Below, one piece after another: positions 11,580 to 23,587 of a stretch of DNA of 64,000 nucleotides; position 1 is the first letter of the stretch, and the number at the start of each line of letters is the position of its first letter. A program made the position numbers and the translations under genes. The stretch comes from Poa pratensis (taxonomy: Eukaryota; Streptophyta; Magnoliopsida; Poales; Poaceae): positions 23,969,421 through 24,033,420 of the forward strand of contig CAMZMU010000075.1 in the NCBI GenBank assembly GCA_947311845.1, in the 5' to 3' direction. Under the pieces are notes generated by a model. That model did not search any database. It had not been told where the DNA came from and was given only the letters and a program-made list of their open reading frames with translations.

Positions 11580-11619
11580 CTGGGCTCTCTTTTTGGGCTT
11601 TACCGCCTAGAGAGTAAAG

Positions 11620-13994
11620 ATGTCGTTTAGAGAATTAGTGCACGATCCCACTCTTATATTCGATGGCACAAATTATGATGTTTGGAAAATTCGCATGCTT
11701 AACCTTTTAGGGACATGGGTCCAAATTTTAAGAGAATTGTAGATATGGGTTTTTCTCCTCCAAAGGATTCCCAAAATTATCTTTAGAGGATGAGGAAAAC
11801 TCTTATCTCGATACTCTGTATCTAATGGTCTTATATGTGTTTTGAGCGATGTAGTTCTTGCATCAATCATGCCTTTTCGGAACGCTCATGAGCTTTGGAC
11901 CAAGCTTCAAGATAAATATGAAGTGTCCAATATTATTGAGGATGATTGTTCTCCCTCCACCTCCGGCCGTGATGAGTTCACAACTTCTTCCACTTCACCA
12001 ACATGTGATTTGTCACAAGGTAATGATATGGTGAGTGGTGATAGAAATTGCTTTGTTGATGGTGAATATTCTATTGACTATACTTCATCTCTATCTCATT
12101 GCAATGTTCTATCTTTGGACTTAAACACTTCTAGCACTCCAAATGTTTTACATGCTAGTGTTGCTAGTCCTTGCATATCATGTAATAGTTGTTTAACTAA
12201 ATCTCATGATGATATGCTTCATGTCTTGTTGCCATGAAAACAATACTTCCATATCCTCTATTTCTTGTGTGGCTAACAATGTAGAGGAATCCCAACATTT
12301 GTTGGAACAAGACATGGATCTCAATGGTGCTTCAAGTATTCTTCATCAACGTCCATTACCACTTTTGCCTTATGGCTAAGGATTCAAAGGTATCTCCACC
12401 TTTGGAACCCTCTACATCTTGTGATGATGTGGATGAGGATTCTCATGGAGAACTTATGGATGTTGAATCCATAACAAAGAAGGGTGAGATGGTATTTGGT
12501 GCTCTCCCCAAAGGTAGCAAAGCTATCCCTCCTCTAAGTGAAATCATTGTTTATGCTATTAAGAGTAGGGAAATCATTGAGGACTTGGAAACTCAATTTG
12601 AGAAATGTCAAATTGAGAGAGAGGATGCTATGAAAAGGCATCCTTAGAATGCCTTGAGGAAGAGCAAGAGCTTCGAGTGTCTCTTGAGAGAAACTTGAAT
12701 CTCTTGATGAATCAAATGATCTTATTATTGCTAAAATCATTAAGGAAAGAGATCATGCTATTGCTAAATATAAAGTGCTTAAAAAGGAAAAAGTTGAATT
12801 TGGTGTTGGCAATGCTAGACTAATTGAGGACATAGAGAGACTTGACAAAGCTCACAAGGCTTTAGAAAGTGAACACTCTCTCCTTATCAAGTCTCATGAT
12901 CAACTCCAAACTCAACTATCTAAAATGATGAGCTTGCCAAGTTGTCTTCTTCCATTTCTAATATTGATGATGCTTGTGCTACTAACTCCACTTCTTGTGA
13001 AGCATCTATTTTGAAGGAGAATGTTGAGCTAAGGGCTCAACTTGAGTTGCTAACTAGCAAGTATAGGAAATTGGAAGAAAGTCATGAAAAGCTATCTAGC
13101 TCTAATGATGATCTTCTAGCATCCTATGCTAGGCTAAAGTTAGCTCATGAGGCTATTATGTCAAAGGTAACATCTTGTGAGCCTCATGTGGACAATGGCA
13201 CAACTTCTCTAATGCTTTATTGCCATGTGCTAGTCCTAGTAATTCACATCACATACTATTGCTAATCTTGTGATGAATTACTTTCCTTGCCTTGTTGCTC
13301 TAACAATGAAGCTCTACTTCCTCTAGTGTTTGTGTTGATACTAACCATGTAGAGGAATTAAATGAGCTCAAGGCCCAAGTCACTTCTTTGAAGAAAGACT
13401 TGGAAAAGCGTCATGTTGGGGATTCTACACTTGACAATATGTTGAGTGTTCAAAGACGCCCCAATGACAAGAGTGGACTTGGATTCAACTCCAAACAAGA
13501 CAAGTCCAAGTATCAAGAAGAACAAGGGCCAAGAACAAGTCAAGATTCGGCCAAGATTGTTTGCTTCAAGTGCAAAGTTGAAGGGCACCATGTTAGATCT
13601 TGCCCTTTGAAGAAGAAGCTCTTAGTGAGAAGCAACAAGGGAAGGCCTCAAGTTCAAACTCAAGTTCCTCAAGTTGAAGAACGGCCTCTTCCCAAGAAGA
13701 ATCAAGCTACCCCTCCTCAAGTCAAGACTCCAACTAAGAAGAAGGAGGAAGTAATGTTGCTACCTATGCCGTGAGAAGGGTCACTTTGCTTCTTCATGCA
13801 CAAATGGTACCTTATCCAACCCCATTATTATTGATGATGATTATTCTCTTCGGAAGGATAAGGTTGGCAATGTGTTTGCCAAATATGTTGGTACTCAAAG
13901 TGGTGTCAAGAAAAGAACCATTTGGGTTGCCAAGCCTATTGTGACTAACCTCTTAGGACCCAACTTGGTTGGGGACCAACAAGCTAAAACTTGA
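11620..13994 (+). pseudogene. Decayed gag polyprotein with two CCHC knuckles
   Basis: Starts MSFRELVHDPTLIFDGTNYD, then VWKIRML, the copia gag N-terminal signature, soon frameshifted. A second segment in another frame (11842-12237) has HELWTKLQDKYEV. A middle segment (about 12775-13265) is rich in Glu/Lys/Leu and looks coiled-coil (LEKENAxLKAQ-like: SILKENVELRAQLELLTSKY). The first zinc knuckle is CFKCKVEGHHVRSC near 13560. A second, CYLCREKGHFASSC, lies near 13760 after a frame change. The block ends before a stop at 13992-13994. Gag coats retrotransposon RNA; this copy cannot encode a full protein. Confidence 0.75.
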
Positions 13995-16900
13995 TCAATA
14001 GGTGTTGTTGGAGGGCATTGGAGACTTGGCTACATCATGAAGAATTAAGGGATCTTCATCAATTATATTATCTCAAGCCAAGTCATTTGGATTATATTGT
14101 TCTATCTCATATCCAATGTTCCTCCTTGCGGTAACTTTTATTTAAATCATATATACATTGAAAGTTGCTTGCACCCTTGCATGTGTTAGGTTTTGTACCT
14201 TGCTAGTGTTTGTATGTGTTGTGCTCTCTACTTACTTATCTTGAGTAATCAAGTATGTGTATGTTGGTTTGCACACCATTTACTTGTTTGAGCCTTATTG
14301 CTTTTATTTGATATCTTATCTTGTTGGCTCTCTTTTTGAGAGATTAATGGACTATCCATTTTGGGGGAGTGATATGCTTCGTGCACTTCACAATCCTAAA
14401 ATGTGTGTACATGAGGAATACCACTTAGTGTGATATATCAATATTATCTATTCTCTATGTGGTATGTCATTCTCATGAGAAATTCAAATTCTATAATGTC
14501 CATTAATTATCTCTAGTTGGTTTTGTTTGCCTCTTGTTAAAAAATGGATTATCACATTATGGGGGTAATAAGCTATGTGCATATTACAAGCCTAGAAAAT
14601 GTGAACATGTGAGGTATTGCCACCTAGAATTGATATTCTTCATTATCTTATTCCTATGTGGCATGTTGCTCAAACAAGTTCCATTTGCTTAAATGTTTTT
14701 GTTCACTCTTTTGGATCTTGTTTGTGATGGAATTCTTGGTACGGTTTTCCCAAATATGTTCGCATATATCTTTTGGGAAACGATTGCTTCAAGCTACTCT
14801 TTGTAGTGCTTTGCATGATCGCGTGAATATTGAAGCTATCAAGAATATCTATCTATTAAGCTTTGGCTTTAAATCTTATCTTTGCCATATGCTTATTTGT
14901 TGTGAAATTGGTCTTCAATATCATTCTATATACCACCGAGAAATATCTCTATATACTCCTTGTCCATGACAAGTGATACTCATATTGTGGTGAATTTGTA
15001 GACCATCTTCACTTTGGCTCTTGCTTTGAATTGCCTTATTTTTATTGCCAAGGATTTGTTTGATCTAACTCTCTTGTCTTCCTTGTATCTTTTGGATCCT
15101 TGTTGCTCTACTCAAAATTTGTTTGTGCTTTCTTGAGTTAGGAAAAGCAATGATCCCATCTTGTGCATTTACATTCAAAAGTCATCTTCTTGATAATTGA
15201 GTAGAACATCATTCTTTAAATTGGTTTTGCATCTTATTGCTTTCCTTGAACATGACTAGTGTTTGAATAATATGTATGGAGAGTGATGATCCCATTTGTG
15301 TGCATTTTGTATTCAAATGCAAGATCATAAATAATGCACAAATCTTGGGGGAGCAATCCTATATGCTTTTGAACATTAGTTGTCTTCAATTGGTTTTGAT
15401 CCCGATGACGTGTCTCTTTGGAAGACAAACATTTTCGTCTTGGTACTTTGTGCCATCATGAAAGTGTAGAGGGTTTGGTTTATTCCTTGATGTATTTTCA
15501 TCAATTGGTATCTTACTTTCATTTGGCTTTTCAAAGTGGTATCTTCAATCATGTGTTGATTTGGGTTTTGATATAATTTGGACAATTCTTTTCTTGTCAC
15601 ACTTGTGTGTGCTTTCTTGGTTTAATTGGTGTTTTGTCCAAATTGTATCTCGTTTGGTTCTTGAAAGTCTTGTGCATGCATATTTACTATATGTATATCT
15701 TATGGCATGCTTACTTTCGTTGATCCAATATATAGGATAAACTCCATCAAATCCTAAATGGCTAAGATGTGCATGAAATTCAATTTCATATCAATATGCA
15801 CATATTTATGTGGAGTTTGTCCTATGTATTGTAGTTGCTCTAACTACTTTGGACCCAATGAGTTTGGGTACCATTTTGTACTTGAATTTGTTTTAGGTAC
15901 ATTGGAGATGCATTGGAAGCTTGTCTCATTTACAAGGAAGGTGTTATCACCATGTGCTTATTGGAGCCAAGCTCGGATGATCGTGAACTCTTATCTTCTA
16001 CATCACCAATGCTATCTCGGTAACAAGTATCTACCTCATGCATACTTTCTAGCTTTCAACCTTGTGTAGGTTGTATCTTGGCATGAATTTCTTTTGTTGC
16101 AATTCATTTGGTTCTTGCAAAAAAACATCTTTGTTGCAAATGTGAGCAAGCCGGGATGATTACATATCAAGGGGAATATATATAATCATTTTATGATTCA
16201 TCAATCCCAAATATGTTAATCTAGCACTTTCTCAAAGTCTCTCATGTGCAATATTGATGTTTTCAAAATCATTTGCCTTTGTGATACTTGTTATCTTTCT
16301 CGGAGCATCCCTCTATCTTTTTTCCCTTGTGGATTTTTGATGCTATGATGAGATGTGTGGAAGTTCATCTATATCCCTTTAAGATAAAATTGAGCTTTGT
16401 GCTATGCTTTTAAGCAAAGATCTTATTGGTGTATTATGACTTCCTCTTGGATATCATGTTCTTTACCTTTGTACTATTTTGTGTGTGCATGTTTATTTGT
16501 GGACTTATATCTTCTGATTGGTGTCTACTTAGAAACTTATACACATGAGAATAGTTACATCTTTAATTGGTATTCCAATTTTTAGTGACCACCTTTTATT
16601 CCTTTTTGATTCTTTGGTGGTTTCTAAAAGGCACAAGCTTTGTTTTTCATTTGGTATACTTTTGCATCTTAATAAGCTTGTGGACCTATTTGCTCTCTTG
16701 TTTGTGTTCAAAATTTCTAGGAGGGAGTGAGGATTCCATGTTGTGCACACTATATTGAAATACAAATCTTATTGTGCACGTACCTTGGGGAGTTCCCTCT
16801 TGATTTTAGAACACTTGGTTGATCTTATCATAATATCTTCTTATGTTCTATTGGTTTTTCGGATCCTTTGATTGGTTACTTCTTTTGTCGAAGTATCTTT

Positions 16901-17203
16901 CAATTTGCAATCTTTGGATCCTCAATATAGTTTGATCTCCTTCCCAACTATTCGTCATTGGATATGTGCATTTGATTTCACTCATATTATGAGAAATGCA
17001 CACATTATGGGGGAGCTCTTCCTATATTGGCCTTCTAAATTTTTCCTCCCATTTCGGCAATCGATGCCAATGGGGGAGAAGTTTAGAGGGTTTAAGGGAA
17101 TATGGTTTTGTTCTTTCTTCTCTTGCATCCTTGCTTTTGTGTTGCATGGTTGCTTAATTCATTATATAAACCCTCGTAAAAGGGATTGTCATCAATTACC
17201 AAA
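13995..17203 (+). repeat. Non-coding 3' internal region with repeated PPT-like modules
   Basis: No pol is encoded. Instead, degenerate modules carry purine tracts like TTTTGGGGGAGTGA at about 14359, TTATGGGGGTAAT 14557, CTTGGGGGAGCAAT 15344, ACCTTGGGGAGTT 16783, TTATGGGGGAGCTC 17005, CAATGGGGGAGAAG 17067 and AATGGGGGAGAT 17203. Two neighbouring modules (about 14341-14505 and 14527-14690) can be aligned by eye. Confidence 0.6.
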
Positions 17204-17205
17204 AT

Positions 17206-17214
17206 GGGGGAGAT
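17206..17214 (+). other. Polypurine tract of the 10.1-kb element
   Basis: GGGGGAGAT directly precedes the 3' LTR start TGAAAG, the expected place for plus-strand priming. Confidence 0.75.
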
Positions 17215-19434
17215 TGAAAGTGCATGTGTTGCCCCATGCGTGGTTTTGGTAATTAATGACAATCCTTATGGACTAATGTTTGCATTGAGATATTCTTGTA
17301 GATCTTGTCCATAGGAAAAGATTGGAGTTCATGTGTTGGACTCTAGAAGATTATATGATGACAAGGTTCTATCCAAGGGTTTATATGAAGAATGGTCATC
17401 TAGAGTTGAGCTTATTGCAAGCATGGCTTGGAAAAGAAGATTGAGTGAACATTCATGTTTATCTCCAAGCCATCATCTATATCAAGAGAAGAAGATGAAG
17501 TGCAAGTGGATACATGAAGACGGAGCTAAGCGATGCTCTCCATAATGGTGTATGGGGAGTATTTGGAGAAGTCTTCATCAAGCATGTGCTAGCAAGCACA
17601 ATCAAGAAAGGTGTTCCAACTTGAGAGAGTCAAGATCGTCATCATCTAGCTCAAGTGGAATGCGCAAGGCAAAGGTATGATCTTGATAGGGTTTCTATTT
17701 TACCGGTCTCATGCTGTTAGTGAGAGACCGGGTTATAGGTAGACGGCGTACTATCAAGAGGGGCTCTCAAGTGAGTAACTTGATCGCATCTTTGTGGAGA
17801 GCTCAAACCTTTGCATACTTGGCATATCATCTTTCTTGGTTCTTATTTGGTTTTTCTCCTTGTTGGGTTTTGGTGCTTGTTGTGATCTTCATGACAAGCC
17901 AAAGTTTACCGAAAACGGATTTCATATGGAAAACTTGTTGCGTTTTCGTGTTGGAAATATTATCGGTTTATCCTTGAGGAAAGTTCCACACCTTCCCATG
18001 TGTGTCAACTTAACTCTATTTATGGTTCTTATTATTTCCACTTTTTGTAGGAAAGCTCTTGTTGCTATCTTTCCAACAAAGTTGGTTTCATCCCATTTGG
18101 AGGTTTTGCCAGTTCATCTTTTATAGAGAGGTTTTACCTTTCTACATTTGGATTTATCCTCACATGATGGACTATGATGTTTCTCTGCATAATCTTGAAG
18201 AGATCTTTGTTGCGATTCCAACGAGCCCAAGATCATCGAAATCGGAGTCCGGATGAAAAAGTTATTGTAGTTTTTCTCTTTGTCTCTGGGTGGCCAGCCT
18301 CCAGGCCAGCCCAGGCCGGCTCCCAGGCTGGGCACCTCTGCGGGGTGGCCAGCGTACAGGCCAGCCATGCCGGCTCCCAGGCTGGGCGCCTCTGCTGGGT
18401 GGCCAGCCTACATGCCAGCCAGGCCGGCCTCCATGCACTGCCCAACGGGCACTTTTTAAGGGGACCTATTTAAGGGGGTTTCTTCCCCCAATGGTTCTCT
18501 AACCTCTAGAGCTCTTTTTTTCCTCTCTCTCCTCCATTGTTGACCTTTGGAAAAGCTTGTCTTCCTCTCAATCCCTCCCATGATTCTTACATATCTTTGA
18601 GGGAAAGTGAGAGGAGATCTAGATCTACATTTCCACCAATCCATTCCCCCTCTAAGTGAGGGAAACCTAGTAGATCTTGATCTTGGAAGTTCTTGGTGAT
18701 TCTCCTACTTTGTTCTTCCTCTCTTCTCCCCCATAAGCATTAGTTGCTTTTGGTGGGATTTGAGAGTAAAAGACTTGAGCACTTCTTCTGTTCTTGCTAT
18801 TGCTTTGTACATCGGTTTGTGCTCTCCACGAGGATTTGTGGAAGTGAAAGTTTGTGAACTTGTTACTCTTGGGTCTTTGGACCCTAGACGCCTTTGTGGT
18901 GGTTGAGACTTTTGTGGTCACTTGTAGCCATTCGGGAGCCCCCAATCCAATTGTGGGCTGTGCCTCGGATTGTTGTTGTAAAGGCTCCGGATTCCGCCTT
19001 GAAGGATTCCGATAGTGGAAGATGAACCAATCCTTTGTGGTGCGGTTCATTGGAGAATAGGGTGAGCCTTTGTGGCGTTGAGATCGACCTTTGTGGTGTC
19101 TCACACATCTCCAACGAGACGTACTCCCCTAAAAAGGAGGAACTCGGGAATACATCCTCGTCTTCGTGTGCCTCGGTTATTTCTATACCCGAGCTCTTTA
19201 CTTATGCACTTTACATTGTGATAGCCTTCGTGCTTGAAGTATTCTCTATTGCTTTCACTTTGTTACTTGTCTTGCTTAGCATAAGTTGTTGGTGCACATA
19301 GGTGAGCCTAGTTTATTTAGGTTGTTGGCTTGTTAATTTAAACACCTAGTTTTATTCCGCAATTATCAAGCCTAAACCGGAAAAGTTTTAAGCGCCTATT
19401 CACCCCCCCTCTAGGCGACATCCTTGTCCTTTCA
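17215..19434 (+). repeat. 3' LTR of the 10.1-kb element
   Basis: 2220 bp, starts TGAAAGTGCATG and ends TCCTTTCA; direct repeat of 9348-11565. Confidence 0.9.
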
Positions 19435-20510
19435 CTCCTCCTGCTCATGCATTTTCCTGGACCAGGCGCAGCGAAGTCGTCGTCGGCCGGCAGGATGTCG
19501 TTCATCGACATCTGCTCGGCGAGCTTCCGCCCAGGAAACTCCTTGGGGTCGTCGGGCGCCTCCGAGTTCAACGCCGAGCGGACGTAGTCACGCGGCGCCG
19601 TCGGTCTTGGGCTTGTTGAGCGGCGCGCCGGCGGTGCATGTCTCCTTCTTCGGCCTGACAAGGCGCAGGCGGCCCCGTGGAGGCAATGGAAGGCAGCGGC
19701 CGGAGTTGAGGACGATGCCGCCGCTGGGCCTCCGCGGCGGCGTGTCCTCCGACTCGGGCTTGACGCAAGCAAACGCCGACGTGGCGTACCCGGAGCGGGG
19801 CGTGGACGCCGAGCGCGGCGTCGAAGAGGAGGAGTGCGGGCCGGAGGAGGAGGTGGAGCTGCCGCCCATCCTCCTCGGCATCCATGACGAGCCGTGGCGG
19901 CGTGATATGGCCGGAGGCCGCGGCAGCATCGTTAGGCGGGGGTTGTTGCCCCCGTCGATGTAGTCCATGACGTAGCCCAGCGTACGCCCTGGCGCGCCCC
20001 ACCACAGCCTACGGCCACCGCCGTTGTTCCGGCCGGAGGCGGCGCCGTTGCGGTTGGTGTCCGCCAGCTCCCGCCGCTGCCGCTCGGCGAAATACTCCAT
20101 CCAGAAGCCGAAGTTGGCGGGGTCCCAGCGCGGGGTCTGCCGCCTGTTCCTCGGTGAGGCCATCGAGAACCTGCTGGATCTCGGTGTCGCGCTCCGCCCC
20201 TTCTGGTGGCGGCGGCACCGGAACGCCTCCGGCGCTCAGACGCCACTCGCCGGGGACGCGCATGTACAGCGTGCGCGCCTCCCAGTCGTGGAGAAAGCGC
20301 CGGCCGAAGCCGTTGACCGCCGCGCCCAGATTCGCACCGGCGCCCCAGCAGTCTGGGTTTGGCCTGAGTGCGCTGGCGCTAAATTTGACCCAAACGACGC
20401 TATTTGGCCTTTTGGGGACGACTGGGAGGAATTCGGCGCTAAAAAGGTGAATCGGTGCTATTGAGTCTCTTTGGGGCGCTGGGGACTGAAAGCCTATGCT
20501 GCGGCCCAAT
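19435..20510 (-). pseudogene. N-terminal half of the split Harbinger-borne ORF
   Basis: Minus-strand reading contains FLHDWEARTLYMRVPGEWRL and SAGGVPVPPPPEG, then after a frame change near 20130 NFGFWMEYFAERQRRELADT and NGGGRRLWWGAPGRTLGYVM. The sister element at 47582 has matching pieces (SSGGLPVPPLPD, GRWMERFERERE, GGRKDWWGSTGHT), so this is a genuine element-borne family. The function is unknown; it does not look like a transposase. One frameshift plus the 10-kb insertion make it non-functional. Confidence 0.6.
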
Positions 20511-20524
20511 GTCTACAAGGCTTA
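20486..20524 (+). repeat. 40-bp direct repeat flanking the Harbinger element, right copy
   Basis: CTGAAAGCCTATGCTGCGGC and following bases; partner of 8809-8848. Confidence 0.6.
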
Positions 20525-21411
20525 CCTGAAATCCTTTTTCCCACTGAAAAACATGCAATCGTATTTTCCCAGTGGCTGGACTTGTTAGTAACTGCACAAG
20601 CCGTCCTCTTTTCGATTTTGGATTTCAGCAGTCAGTAAATAAATAGCAAGACGTATTGGTATCTCGACTCTTTGGTACTGGACAAAATTGATGATTTTCG
20701 CATTTCTTATTTTGTTGCATTCTCCACACCTATGATTTGTTCCAGACTTCTGGGGAACAATTGGCACTTGGCAGTGGTGAAAAAAAAGGTTCCGCATCAA
20801 AGTCTGAAAACTTTCTATAAACCCCGAACATTCTTTTCAAGTTCCTGATTGTAGAAGTGGCACAGATCAGATTACCGACTTGTTTCTTGAAAAGAAAAAT
20901 CATCGGCGTGCTGAAATGGCAAAGGTACTGCACCACTGTTCAGAAGTCTGAACTTTTTGGACCAACAAATCAAGTTGGTTCAGGAATTTGCAAAGCGAGT
21001 ATGCATTCCAGTCTAAGGAAATCATATTTTTTAAACTCAAGGCACCAACAGAGGATATGAGTGAACATCTCAAAACACTGGTCAAGGATCATCAGATCAA
21101 ACGTTTGATCAGGCTAAAGTTTCGATAGCTAGAAGTGTGAATTGCTGAAAAAACTCCAGCTACAAATAGATACGTATGTATGAAAGCCTCATTACTCCTC
21201 CAATCAGAAGCTACTGTCAATCGCATTTGACTAATCAACTTAGCATACTGCCACCAAAACTGTCTAAACAGGATATCTTGTCTGCACAACATCTCAGCTT
21301 AGAATCCTGCATGGAAAAGGTAACTAATGAGCCATTGCTGATAGTACGGTTAAAGTGGGCAGATTAGGAGAGCAGCTTACATGCATGGAACATCAGCATG
21401 ACCAAAACGAT
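20525..21411 (-). other. 3' UTR and duplicated 3' flank of BED-hAT copy 2
   Basis: No gene. A probable 3'-UTR splice donor (CATGTAAGCTGC on the minus strand) lies at about 21375-21386, matching AAGTAAGCTGC behind copy 3. The block at 20953-20972 matches flank of copy 1. Confidence 0.45.
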
Positions 21412-23587
21412 TCACTCGCTCGTGGAACCTACGATAACATGAAAACCACGGTTAGTACTGGACTATAACTGCATAACGATGAAAAGCTAATGGTGTAGGC
21501 TATACCGTCTGATTTGAGCCAGTCCTGAACACACACAACACGGTCAATCCAGCGTTCACCAGACTCGCAGAACGCGCGCCTTGCAGTCCTTGTTGCTACA
21601 CTGTAGTCAATACTTGGTGGTATCGCCAATATATCACGTGCCATCCGAGCAATTGTAGGAAAGGTCGGTTCATGTTCCTTCCACCATTGGAGAACACCGG
21701 ATTCGCCTGTAGAGAGACTACTAGGCTCTTGCATGTACTGATCAAGTTCTGTCACAGGTTGCTCAAAGTATGGATATTTATCGCACTGATAATAGTCCAT
21801 CAGTGTGTCACGTCCCTTCACAGTAGTTCCTTTTATAGTTTCAGTCCAGGGCTGCAGCTTGTGTCCTCCCCCTGATCAGAATATTCACAGAAGAGGTCGA
21901 GCAATGTGTCATGCACTTGTTCAATATAATCTTCTATATCGTCATCAAACCTCCGCTTCCCTGGATGATAGTTGCCCGCATCAGACCAAAGACGGGACTT
22001 GATGCGTTTCAGACGGTACGAAGGATCCATGATCATAGGCATGCAGATAAGTAAGCAACAGAGTTTCCAGTGCTCCTTAAATTTCTTTTGCATCTTCTCC
22101 AGCTCTTTGAAAATTGTTTTATCCCCCCAGAAATGGAAATCAGCATCACGATGCAAAATTTTCTTAACATCCCACACCTTGTCAAAGAGGTCAGCTGGAT
22201 TACAACAATTTTGTATTTCATCTTTGTGTCTTTGCAAGTCTTCTAAGATTTTACAAATGTTCTTTGCGTTGGTCCAGCCTTCTGGTGATAGCGCATATCT
22301 GTGGTTTGGATAATGTACTACTGAAGGAATGTGACCCTGTGTATGCTTAGAACACTTTGTTGACTTGTCCATGACTTTGTCAAGTTCATCCTTCCCAACC
22401 TGTATGACCTGATTAACTAGATGAGTTGCATAACGTATCGCAAACAGGCTCCGATTTGCAGATGTAGACACACTCTGATTTGCTGAGCGGGGGTTCCATT
22501 TTGGGAGACGGGCTTTGACATCTGAAGCAACTGAATCATCCATAAATGTGTCACCTAGTGTAATGCCGAAAATCTTGTCACAGAGACCCCAGTCTTCAAT
22601 AGCATACAATATAGACTGGCTCAGTTCCTCTGCGCCGCAGGAAGGCTTCACGGCGTCAAATTTGATGATATTTCTCTGCTTTTCCCATTTGTCATCAATA
22701 TAGTGAACACTCAAGCACAAGAATGCTGAGCAACGATCATAGTGCCACACATAAGCATTCAAGCAAACCCGACTGTGCAAAGCTGCAAACTTCTCCTTCA
22801 GTTTGGTCTTTTCATTGTCAAACAGTCTCCAATAGTACCCATACACGTCGAATTCGCCCGGCATCTTGACCATAGGATTCAAGCAAGCAACAAACTTAGT
22901 GAACCTATCATGGACCTTTATCAATGGTGGGTGCCCATGTACAGAAAATATCCTGAAAAGTTCTTCACCGGGCTTACCCTGATTCATGTTAGTGGGAATG
23001 TCCTGATCAGGCACTGCAAGTTCCTCATGCGATTTAGTCTTCTCATCTTTGCTAGTGGGAGTGTCACGCGAGGCAAGTTTCTTCTGCTCATTTGTGGCAA
23101 GTTCCTCTTGAGACAGATTATGATCGACCTCCTGATTCTTCTGTTTCATGTCATTGGAAATGCCAAGCAAAGCAAGACCCTTCTTCTCAAGCACTTCACC
23201 GGATGTGCCCAAGCATTTATTCTGGCTGGTGACCGAGAACTGGAGCTTCTTCTGCGTCGAACCAGAACTGACCGCAATGGTGCTCTTCTGGGTAGATGGC
23301 AAGATCTTAAGCTTCGGTTCCGTTGACGTTTTCTGGGCCCTAGTGCTGCACTTGGCCTGGTGCTTTAACAGGTTGCTAGTGCCACTGGAGCCGACGTTGT
23401 AAACATGGTGACAGTGCATGCATTCAGCTCTCGCAACCTTCGCCCCTACGAAAATGGGTGTGAAGTCATCCCACGCCTTTGACCGGAGCCTTTTCTGGTT
23501 TCTGCCTGAAAAAGATGGGCCGGGAACGCTGCCGGTGCTCTCTTCTTGTTCCGCCATGTTGTTGGCAGTGTCTGCCTCATCTTCCAT
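21412..23587 (-). pseudogene. BED zinc-finger, hAT-transposase-like protein, copy 2, frameshifted
   Basis: Coding begins at 23587 (MEDEADTANN) and stays open to a stop at 21833, 584 aa. Compared with copies 1 and 3, one base is missing just before that stop, around 21835-21850. The other frame then resumes with RDTLMDYY and continues to the conserved donor (exon end 21506) and a last exon at 21428-21412 ending GSTSE. The BED finger is intact (C56, C59, H76, C80). The hAT-like body includes VWHYDRCSAFLCLSVHYIDD, IRYATHLVNQVIQVG and MIMDPSYRLKRIKS. The dimerisation signature LQWWKEHEPTFPTIARMARD lies after the frameshift, so the encoded product would lack it. Sequencing error or RNA-level rescue is possible but unproven. 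Confidence 0.72.

Larger units (their letters stand above)
9348..19434 (+). mobile_element. 10.1-kb non-autonomous LTR retrotransposon (gag only, copia-like)
   Basis: Two direct LTRs (9348-11565 and 17215-19434) start TGAAAGTGCA and end CTTTCA. The primer-binding site TGGTATCAGAGC (initiator Met tRNA) begins two bases after the 5' LTR, and a purine tract GGGGGAGAT precedes the 3' LTR. Flanks CACCT and CTCCT are a 4/5-match target duplication. The internal region holds a decayed gag with UBN2-like and CCHC motifs but no protease, integrase or reverse transcriptase, so it relied on enzymes from another element. Over the first 215 aligned LTR bases I count six substitutions and one indel, so the insertion is not very recent. 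It sits in a Harbinger element. Confidence 0.9.
8849..20485 (-). mobile_element. PIF/Harbinger-like element, split by an LTR retrotransposon
   Basis: The left end GGGCATCTCCAGCC follows TTA (8846-8848) and matches the GAGCATCTCCA termini of other elements here. The right end near 20485 (GGCGCTGGGGACT) is degenerate. The element carries a minus-strand gene whose two halves lie at about 20510-19435 and 9347-9112, on either side of the 10-kb LTR element 9348-19434. Without that insert the element is about 1.55 kb. No DDE transposase is present. Confidence 0.6.
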
